Of a stretch of 12,943 bases of DNA, positions 1-5,008 are shown piece after piece. A program made the translations under genes and the position numbers. The DNA comes from CAYGAW01 sp964347945 (GTDB lineage Bacteria; Chloroflexota; Anaerolineae; UBA7937; B3-Chlor), in assembly GCA_964347945.1 (NCBI GenBank), contig CAYGAW010000067.1:1-12943 (forward strand), written 5' to 3'. The notes under the pieces are model-generated. The model had not been told where the DNA came from. It worked only from the letters and a program-made list of their open reading frames with translations, and made no database searches. Positions within the stretch are counted from its first letter, which is position 1, and each line of letters begins with the position of its first letter.

Positions 1-118
1 GAGTGTCGTCGGTAGGGAGACCGTCGGGGGTGGCCATGTTCTCCATCGTCGCCGACTTGACGATGCGATTCCTCAAGGTCATTTTGCCGAGAGACGTGGG
101 TTCAAACAGGAGAGACAT
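1..118 (-). CDS. NADH:flavin oxidoreductase, Old Yellow Enzyme family (N-terminal fragment, cut by window edge)
   Basis: Only the first 39 codons are inside the window; the rest lies to the left. The frame starts with ATG at 118 and reads MSLLFEPTSLGKMTLRNRIV, then KSATMENMATPDGLPTDDT. The pattern LFEP..(I/L)G.m.L.NRIV.S plus a following A-T.E..A...G.PTD is the classic amino end of FMN-dependent Old Yellow Enzyme/2,4-dienoyl-CoA-reductase-like TIM-barrel oxidoreductases, where it forms the first strand and part of the FMN pocket. Such enzymes reduce activated alkenes or related substrates with NAD(P)H; the substrate cannot be read from this fragment. A near-perfect Shine-Dalgarno AGGAGGTGA lies at 132-140 but is 13 nt from the ATG, longer than usual, and no other in-frame start lies between them. 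A promoter-like site at 304-332 points into this gene, giving a leader of about 180 nt. The gene diverges from the WD40 gene. Confidence 0.8.
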   Translation of the reverse strand, partial: MSLLFEPTSLGKMTLRNRIVKSATMENMATPDGLPTDDT

Positions 119-303
119 CTGACTGGCGGTGTCACCTCCTTCTCTCGGGTGGCCTCATGGCATGTCGAGGATTGCAGACAAGATAGCCCATCCTCACACC
201 GTGGCGAACGAGGCTGATGGTCTTCCTCTTATGCCTCAGCCGTTCTTCCGTCGCGCCCGCTGGTCGGAATGGAAGCGCTCCGCTGGAGATTCAACCAACC
301 GTG

Positions 304-332
304 ATTGTACCCCATCGGAGGGGTGCAGGCAA
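304..332 (-). promoter_or_regulatory. sigma-70-type promoter for the leftward flavin oxidoreductase gene, with inverted repeat in the spacer
   Basis: On the minus strand, TTGCCT (332-327) is followed after exactly 17 nt by TACAAT (309-304). This is a good match to TTGACA-N17-TATAAT. The same two hexamers at the same spacing occur before the transporter operon at 3456-3484. The spacer is largely an inverted repeat: plus-strand ACCCC (309-313) and GGGGT (320-324), separated by 6 nt, extendable to seven RNA pairs (307-313 with 320-326) with one G-U. This is a candidate operator; no regulator gene is in the window. Confidence 0.55.
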
Positions 333-647
333 CGGAGGTAGGCGGGCCAGTTAGGGGACGGAGCGTGATCGCTGTGCGGGCTGCGGATTGGCGATAGGAA
401 CTGTACATGTTGTGATTGTCTGATGGGAGAGGTGGACCACGGGAGCACCGCAACACATTACGGGCTGCATCAGCGCTGCCCGTCGCGAGAAGAGGGGCTT
501 CCAGCGGAGTCGTATCGGTGCTTGAGTGCAGGGCACGCTGCCGTGAGGCGTCCCATCTATCCGCTGCGTGAGGGTGCGGGTTCTAAGGATCATGGGGTTG
601 AGGTGGCACAGAAGGCTTCTGGTAACCGGCTTCTCTCCCTGTCCGAC
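333..647. other. intergenic stretch without a supportable gene
   Basis: Several open frames overlap here on both strands (for example 351-734 minus and 423-710 plus). None has a recognisable motif, a good ribosome site or a family-like composition, and they contradict one another. I see no tRNA, terminator or repeat. It may be 5' regulatory DNA of the two divergent promoters or the remains of a decayed gene. Confidence 0.5.
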
Positions 648-677
648 TTGCAGCCTGACCACCGCGTGTGGTATAAT
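648..677 (+). promoter_or_regulatory. sigma-70-type promoter with extended -10 and spacer palindrome, upstream of the WD40 gene
   Basis: TTGCAG (648-653), an 18-nt spacer, then a perfect TATAAT (672-677) preceded by TGG (669-671), which gives the extended -10 form TGnTATAAT. An inverted repeat ACCAC-N5-GTGGT (658-672) fills the 3' half of the spacer and touches the -10, a typical repressor position. Start of transcription would be near 684, giving a leader of about 175 nt before the WD40 start at 858. Confidence 0.65.
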
Positions 678-857
678 CGGCCTGGTTCCCCCGCGGATGG
701 CCTGCCGTGATTTGGGAGGGTCTAGAATGCCCAATGAGGTGTGCGGTCAGGTAAGCGACTCGTCTCCAGACCCTGGGGATCGTTGCCCGGGCTTCTGCAA
801 CCTCCCAGCCAGCCACCACCCGTTGATCCACAGAGGTGACCGGTCCGCGAATGTCCC

Positions 858-1733
858 ATGAAGGCACCGACTGTCATACGAGCTCACAATGGTCACGTCA
901 CAGACGTCCTCTTTACGCCCAACAGCGGGACTCTGGCATCGGCGGGCATGGACAACACTGTGAAGTTGTGGGCGGTGCCTTCGTGGAAATTGATGCGAAC
1001 TATCGAGGGACACGACAAGAGCGTCAATACATTGGCGTTCTCTCCAGATGGCGAGACACTGGCCACCGGCTCCACGGACACCACGGTGAAGCTTTGGTCC
1101 ACTCCCTCTGGCCGTGTACTCAACACCTTGGGCGGGCACAAGAAGACCGTGGCGTGCGTCTCCATTTCTCCCGATGCAACATTGCTGGCTTCGGCATCGT
1201 ACGACAGCACGGTGAGGCTCTGGTCCCTGCCGTCAGGGGAGGAAATATCCACACTGAGAAAGCACAAAAAGAACGTGACTGCCGTTGCCATCTCCATAGA
1301 CGGTCAGGTGCTCGCTTCGAGCGGGCTCGGAGATGATATCTTCCTGTGGTCCTTGCCAACAGGTGCACCGCTCCGGACCCTCACGGGGCACGAGATTGCG
1401 GTGGGTTCGCTCGCCTTCTCTTCGGACGGGCGGTATCTGGCTTCATCGGGGTACGAGCAGAAAGTGAAACTGTGGGCAACAGGGGACTGGTCAGTGGCCC
1501 GCACGCTTGACTTGCCGTCGAGAGCAGGTTTTGTTACCTTCTCACCCGATTGCAGGGCCATTGCCGTGGGCACTGACTATAAGGTGCTCTTGTGGTCGGT
1601 GGAGAGCGGGGCGTTGATGGAGGAGTTGCGCGTGGAGGCAAAGGGAGTCTACGGGCTCTCTTTCTCTCCCGACGGGCGATGGCTCCCCTTGGCCGCTGCG
1701 GACAAGAAGGTCCGCTTGTGGGAACTCGTCTGA
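858..1733 (+). CDS. stand-alone WD40-repeat protein, seven-bladed beta-propeller
   Basis: The 291-residue protein consists almost wholly of WD40 repeats. Seven blade ends of the form (K/R/F/L)LW fall at residues 36-38, 78-80, 120-122, 162-164, 204-206, 244-246 and 286-288, a spacing of 42 residues with one of 40. Most blades also show a GH or equivalent (GH 12-13, 51-52, 93-94, 178-179) and an FSPDG-like turn (61-65, 269-273). Seven repeats is the canonical closed propeller, so the protein looks complete: a scaffold for protein-protein contacts, with no enzymatic domain, signal peptide or membrane segment. An in-frame TGA at 837 leaves ATG 858 as the only reasonable start; the purine-rich AGAGGTGA at 832-839 is rather far away. 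The transglutaminase-like gene follows 16 nt after the stop, so they are probably cotranscribed. Its partner is unknown. Confidence 0.9.
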   Translation: MKAPTVIRAHNGHVTDVLFTPNSGTLASAGMDNTVKLWAVPSWKLMRTIEGHDKSVNTLAFSPDGETLATGSTDTTVKLWSTPSGRVLNTLGGHKKTVACVSISPDATLLASASYDSTVRLWSLPSGEEISTLRKHKKNVTAVAISIDGQVLASSGLGDDIFLWSLPTGAPLRTLTGHEIAVGSLAFSSDGRYLASSGYEQKVKLWATGDWSVARTLDLPSRAGFVTFSPDCRAIAVGTDYKVLLWSVESGALMEELRVEAKGVYGLSFSPDGRWLPLAAADKKVRLWELV

Positions 1734-1749
1734 AGGGAAGCTATTAAAC

Positions 1750-2643
1750 GTGGTCATGGACGCTCAGGCATACTACCGAGTGCAGAGTCCGATAACTGAT
1801 CCAGGCGAGTATGGTAGCCTGTACGATGATCTGCCGGCCGATATCCCGGGCCTGTGCCGGATTGTGCAGGGGTTGATCATCCACTACCTGGACGGAGAGA
1901 GGCTGTTTGGGTATGCTGTGCCGGAGGAGAGGCTTTTGGAGATAGACACTTGTTACGTGACGAAGATGCTGGCTCGTATCCTCGAACTGGATGACCGTCC
2001 GTTGACTGAGTCGCGGCCGCCGGAGAGGCGACTGGCCGGCTGCTGTCGAGATTTCGCTGCACTTTTTTGCTCCATGGCTCGCCACACTGGAATCCCTACT
2101 CGCATGCGAGTTGGCTTTGGAGCGTATTTCGACCCTGGTTTCAACTACGACCATTGGATCGTGGAGTGTTGGGATTCTCAGGAGGGACGATGGCACCTGG
2201 TGGACCCAGAGATGAGCGGACGCCACGTCAGAGTGCACAGCATTCCATTTGACGCGACCGATGTTCCCTCCAACCAGTTCATGGTCGGTGGTCTGGCGTG
2301 GCAGGTCTGTCGCGCTGGCGACGAGGACCCGAAACGCTTCGGGCTCGATCCCAATTCGGACATCAAGGGCTGGTGGTTTGTCCAACAGAGGCTGATCCAC
2401 GATTTGGCGGCGCAGAACAAGATGGAGTTGGTTCCGTGGCATGCGTGGGGCCTGATGGAGCGGGAGCCAAACGAGGAGGAACTGGCACTGTTGGACCAGG
2501 TGGCGGTGCTCACTCAGGGGGGCGAGCAAACGTTCTCTGAGATGCGGGCAATGTATGAACAAGGGCCCGACCTGAAGGTGCCATCCGTCGTCAACAAGTA
2601 CAGTCCAGCGGCCGGCGCCGGTCAGATGAGGTTGGATTGCTAG
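1750..2643 (+). CDS. transglutaminase-like (papain-fold) domain protein
   Basis: The 297-residue protein has a transglutaminase-like core at about residues 90-160. The catalytic triad is visible: Cys99 in GCCRDFA (97-103, matching GxCxxFA), His135 in YDHWIVE, and Asp152 in WHLVDPE. Proteins of this superfamily act as cysteine proteases, peptidases or amide-forming enzymes; the substrate here cannot be told. The N-terminal 90 residues and the C-terminal 130 residues (rich in Trp and Glu) match no domain I recognise. There is no signal peptide or transmembrane segment, so a cytoplasmic place is expected. I chose GTG 1750 because AAGGGAAG (1733-1740) is about 10 nt upstream; ATG 1756 is the alternative. 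It lies 16 nt after the WD40 gene and 105 nt before the kinase. The WD40 propeller may present targets to it, but that is inference from adjacency alone. Confidence 0.85.
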   Translation: MVMDAQAYYRVQSPITDPGEYGSLYDDLPADIPGLCRIVQGLIIHYLDGERLFGYAVPEERLLEIDTCYVTKMLARILELDDRPLTESRPPERRLAGCCRDFAALFCSMARHTGIPTRMRVGFGAYFDPGFNYDHWIVECWDSQEGRWHLVDPEMSGRHVRVHSIPFDATDVPSNQFMVGGLAWQVCRAGDEDPKRFGLDPNSDIKGWWFVQQRLIHDLAAQNKMELVPWHAWGLMEREPNEEELALLDQVAVLTQGGEQTFSEMRAMYEQGPDLKVPSVVNKYSPAAGAGQMRLDC

Positions 2644-2737
2644 TCAGCAATGAGAGTGGACGATTGTGGTAGCGAGTGCATCTACAAGCAGGAGTTGGTC
2701 AAGCAAGCAGCAGAGTGGAAGTAGTCCAGAGGCGGAT

Positions 2738-2745
2738 GGGAGGTG
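2738..2745 (+). promoter_or_regulatory. ribosome binding site deciding the kinase start
   Basis: GGGAGGTGA-like sequence with GGAGG at 2739-2743, 5 nt before ATG 2749. It overlaps GTG 2743, which is therefore an unlikely start. A second purine tract, GGAGGG (2751-2756), could serve ATG 2764 instead. Confidence 0.6.
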
Positions 2746-2748
2746 ACA

Positions 2749-3405
2749 ATGGAGGGAAGAAAGATGATACTGCTGGAGGGAAACATCGGCGCGGGGAAGA
2801 GCACGGTAGGCAACACTCTCAAGGCGTCAGGCATTTTCGACTTCATCGAGGAGCCCGTGGAGGCGTGGCAGCGTGGATTCGCCGCCAATCTGCTCGACAT
2901 GTTCTACAGTGACATGAAGAGGTGGGCGTTCACTTTCCAGATCACGGCCTTCATCACGCGGGCCAAGACCTGGCAGGAGGTCTTGGCGCTCACGGACCAC
3001 AGCCGCGTCGTTCTTGAACGGTCGATATTCACCGACCGCTACGTGTTCGCCACCAACAGTTACCGCATCGGCGGCATGACCGATGTGGAGTGGCAGGTGT
3101 ACTGCGGGCTATGGGAGTTCTTGGTGTCGAACTACTGCGTCGAACCGGACTGCATCCTGTACTATCGCACTCCGGCCGAGGTATGCCTGGAGCGGATGAA
3201 AGTGCGCGGCCGGCAGGAAGAGACTGGGGTGTCGCTGGAGTATCTGAAGCAGCTGGAGGCCTTGCACGACGAGTGGTTAGCAGAGCATCCTCGAGCCATC
3301 ACGCTGGACGGCAGCAGACTGTGGACCGCTGATGAGATCTGGGAAATGGCAAGACCTTACATGGAATCGGCTGATGTCGTCAGTGTAGCACCATCCAGCG
3401 TCTAG
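2749..3405 (+). CDS. deoxynucleoside kinase, dCK/dGK type
   Basis: This cytosolic kinase moves the gamma-phosphate of a nucleoside triphosphate to the 5'-OH of a deoxynucleoside, the committed salvage step that traps the nucleoside in the cell. From ATG 2749 it is 218 residues, the usual bacterial length. Visible landmarks are the P-loop GNIGAGKST (11-19), EEPVEAW (34-40), the ERS motif (90-92), and the LID arginines with RGRQEE (153-158) followed by YLKQLEALHDEWL (165-177). By alignment by eye to human dCK, Glu35, Gln64, Arg71 and Asp96 match Glu53, Gln97, Arg104 and Asp133. The Arg/Asp pair marks dCK/dGK enzymes; thymidine-accepting TK2-type enzymes differ there. I therefore infer deoxycytidine, deoxyadenosine or deoxyguanosine as substrate, without being able to choose. 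ATG 2764 is an alternative start (213 residues). It lies upstream of a nucleoside-type ABC importer. Confidence 0.88.
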   Translation: MEGRKMILLEGNIGAGKSTVGNTLKASGIFDFIEEPVEAWQRGFAANLLDMFYSDMKRWAFTFQITAFITRAKTWQEVLALTDHSRVVLERSIFTDRYVFATNSYRIGGMTDVEWQVYCGLWEFLVSNYCVEPDCILYYRTPAEVCLERMKVRGRQEETGVSLEYLKQLEALHDEWLAEHPRAITLDGSRLWTADEIWEMARPYMESADVVSVAPSSV

Positions 3406-3455
3406 CCTGCAATCAGTGGAGACAGGGTAGTGAGTATTGCCAAGAGGGAACCTGT

Positions 3456-3484
3456 TTGCCTATCGCGGACACATAGGCTACAAT
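3456..3484 (+). promoter_or_regulatory. sigma-70-type promoter of the BMP/nucleoside importer operon, with spacer inverted repeat
   Basis: TTGCCT (3456-3461), a 17-nt spacer and TACAAT (3479-3484). Inside it sits a perfect inverted repeat GCCTAT-N9-ATAGGC (3458-3478) that spans the spacer and overlaps the -35 element. This is the position of a repressor operator. Transcription would start near 3491, leaving a leader of about 255 nt. The kinase gene ends 50 bp upstream, so the importer probably has its own promoter. Confidence 0.65.
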
Positions 3485-3528
3485 GTGCCGTGTCTTTGAG
3501 AGACGGAGCGGCCCTGACCACTGGGCGA

Positions 3529-3624
3529 CCTCTTTGGCAACGGCGGCCAAGCCGACTATCGTTTAGTCGTGGCCAGAGGACCACGTGTGTTGAGGTACTC
3601 ACCTCACGTACAAGCGCTCTGGCC
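3529..3624 (+). promoter_or_regulatory. structured mRNA leader with two mutually exclusive pairings (candidate riboswitch or attenuator)
   Basis: Form A: 3529-3538 pairs with 3572-3579 (8 bp, 2-nt bulge), closing a three-way junction with hairpins CGGC/GCCG (3541-3554, loop GGCCAA) and ACTA/TAGT (3555-3567). Form B: GGCCAGAG (3571-3578) pairs perfectly with CTCTGGCC (3617-3624), enclosing an 11-bp hairpin at 3585-3611 (TGAGGT, loop ACTC, ACCTCA, then a bulged U and five more pairs of which two are G-U). Residues 3572-3578 cannot be in both helices. This is the layout of a switching leader, but I match it to no known riboswitch class and see no U-tract terminator. No energies were computed. 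Confidence 0.4.
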
Positions 3625-3745
3625 TTCGCCTTACGATGTTGCTGCTAGACAAGAGGTGGAGGAGTGAAAGGAGGTGGTAGATCGAGAGAGTGAATTTTCA
3701 CTTGACGCACGGTTCTTTGGAGGATGATACTGAGAGGAGGACAAA

Positions 3746-4861
3746 GTGAGAAAGTGGATTCTGCTTACTATGGTTGTGCTACTAGCTCTGTCGGGCATGG
3801 TGGCGGCTTGCGCGCCTCCGCCTCCGCCCGAGCCGGAGGCCACTGAGCCACCGGCGCCGGAGGCCACGGCCACAACGCCTCCGCCACCAGAGGCCACGGA
3901 GCCACCTGAGGCTGAGTGCACGGCGCTGGTCGGCATGGTGTCGGACGTAGGCGGTATTGACGACGCCAGCTTCAACCAGAATACGTGGGAGGGTCTGGTC
4001 ATGGCCGAGGAGGAGCTGGGAGTCTGTTCCCGGTTCATCGAGAGCCAGGCTCAAGCGGACTACGAGAAGAACATCACGGAGTTTGCAGAGCAGGACTATG
4101 ACCTGATCATCACCGTGGGATTCTTGCTGGGGGACGCCACTGCCAAGATGGCTGCGGAGTATCCCGACATCAGCTTTGGCATCGTGGACTTCGCCTACGC
4201 CCCAGGCATCCCCAACGTGGAGGGCATCGTCTTTGCCACGGACCAGGCCGCCTTCCTGAGCGGATACCTGGGGGCATACTGGGCTCACACTCAGGATCCG
4301 GACGACCCACAGTGCGGCTACGTGGCTGGCATGCAGATCCCGACGGTCGAGATCTTCGTCGCGGGCCATGACGCTGGGATCAAGTACTACAATGAGCAGC
4401 ACGACGCGAACGTCCAGTGGAAGGGCGTTTACGTGGGCGACTTCGAGGCTCCCGATGAGGGCAAGATCCAGGGCAACTCGCTGATCGATGAGGGTGTGGA
4501 TGTAATCTACGGCATCGGCGGCAAGACCGGAAACGGCGGTCTCACAGCGGCCAAGGAGCGCGGTAAGTGGGGCGTCGGTGTGGACGTGGACCAGTACTTC
4601 ACGCTACCGAACGAAAAGGACATCCTCATCACGTCTACCATGAAGCGCCTGGACAACGCGGTGTTTGGAACGGTGGAGTCTCTGCTCGAGGGCGAGTTCG
4701 CGGGAGGAGGCGTCTACGTCGGAACCTTGGAGAATACCGGGGTGGGCTTGGCGCCATTCCACGATTTCGAGGGCGAGATACCGGACGAGATCGTCCGGGA
4801 ACTGAATGAAATCGCGATCGGGATCATCAACGGGTCGATCGACACGGGCTGGGAAGAGTAG
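3746..4861 (+). CDS. BMP/PnrA-family nucleoside-binding lipoprotein of an ABC importer
   Basis: This is the substrate receptor of the importer encoded by the next three genes. Its 371 residues begin with a lipoprotein signal (MRKW, hydrophobic 5-20, lipobox VAAC with Cys22), so it is anchored to the outer face of the membrane. Residues 23-55 form a Pro/Glu/Thr/Ala linker with repeated PEATEPP units. The periplasmic-binding-fold core then starts with VGMVSDVGGIDDASFNQ (62-78), a hallmark of the BMP/PnrA/Med family. Further family features are TVGF (123-126), ATDQAAFLSGYLGA (164-177), GVGVDVDQ (276-283) and TSTMKR (296-301). Members studied in Treponema (PnrA) and Bacillus (NupN) bind purine or other nucleosides, so nucleosides are the likely ligand. 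Start GTG 3746 has GGAGG at 3736-3740, spacing 5. A 13-bp stem-loop follows the gene. Confidence 0.92.
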   Translation: MRKWILLTMVVLLALSGMVAACAPPPPPEPEATEPPAPEATATTPPPPEATEPPEAECTALVGMVSDVGGIDDASFNQNTWEGLVMAEEELGVCSRFIESQAQADYEKNITEFAEQDYDLIITVGFLLGDATAKMAAEYPDISFGIVDFAYAPGIPNVEGIVFATDQAAFLSGYLGAYWAHTQDPDDPQCGYVAGMQIPTVEIFVAGHDAGIKYYNEQHDANVQWKGVYVGDFEAPDEGKIQGNSLIDEGVDVIYGIGGKTGNGGLTAAKERGKWGVGVDVDQYFTLPNEKDILITSTMKRLDNAVFGTVESLLEGEFAGGGVYVGTLENTGVGLAPFHDFEGEIPDEIVRELNEIAIGIINGSIDTGWEE

Positions 4862-4887
4862 CCAGAACCGAACGTAACGCATTCTGA

Positions 4888-4919
4888 GGGCGGTGCTGGG
4901 CCACTACCCAGCACCGCCC
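4888..4919 (+). other. 13-bp perfect stem-loop between receptor and ATPase genes
   Basis: Thirteen unbroken base pairs (4888-4900 with 4907-4919, arm GGGCGGTGCTGGG) close a 6-nt loop CCACTA. There is no U-tract after it, so it is not a classical intrinsic terminator. In other binding-protein-dependent ABC operons, stem-loops at this place slow 3' exonucleases or reduce read-through, so the receptor is made in excess over membrane subunits. That role is inferred here. Confidence 0.8.
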
Positions 4920-4996
4920 ATAGTAACACAAAGCGGGACTGACGCGAGCGGGCTGCTATGGCGCGGAGAGCCCATTGCGATGACCCGCTGATCAAG

Positions 4997-5003
4997 AAGG
5001 GAG
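4997..5003 (+). promoter_or_regulatory. ribosome binding site of the ATPase gene
   Basis: AAGGGAG at 4997-5003. It leaves 5 nt before ATG 5009 and only 2 nt before the adjacent ATG 5006, so 5009 is preferred. The open frame extends up to ATG 4958, but that start has no ribosome site and would add 17 residues without family resemblance. Confidence 0.6.
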
Positions 5004-5008
5004 CGATG

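Noticed and set aside
648..677. Spacer palindrome as a MerR-type activator site
   Set aside because: MerR-family promoters have a 19-20 nt spacer; here it is 18, and 17 at the other two sites, and no MerR-type gene is present.
351..734. Open frame on the minus strand and overlapping plus-strand frames (423-710, 568-861) in the left intergenic region
   Set aside because: They overlap each other in conflicting frames, show no domain-like motif, have no good ribosome site and carry an Arg/Pro/Ser-rich composition typical of chance frames in GC-rich DNA.
836..1336. Plus-strand frame of 166 codons overlapping the WD40 gene
   Set aside because: It is a shadow of the WD40 frame; that frame has seven regular repeats, while this one has an Arg/His-rich sequence with no family resemblance.
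3529..3579. The three-way junction in the importer leader as a purine riboswitch
   Set aside because: The general shape is similar, but the conserved junction bases and kissing-loop sequences of the purine class are absent.
3812..3912. Repeated PEATEPP-coding units as a mobile or tandem DNA repeat element
   Set aside because: They encode the low-complexity linker behind the lipidated cysteine, common in surface lipoproteins of this kind; no repeat copies lie elsewhere in the window.
4888..4919. The 13-bp stem-loop as a Rho-independent terminator
   Set aside because: No U-tract follows, and the ATPase and permeases needed by the receptor lie directly downstream on the same strand.
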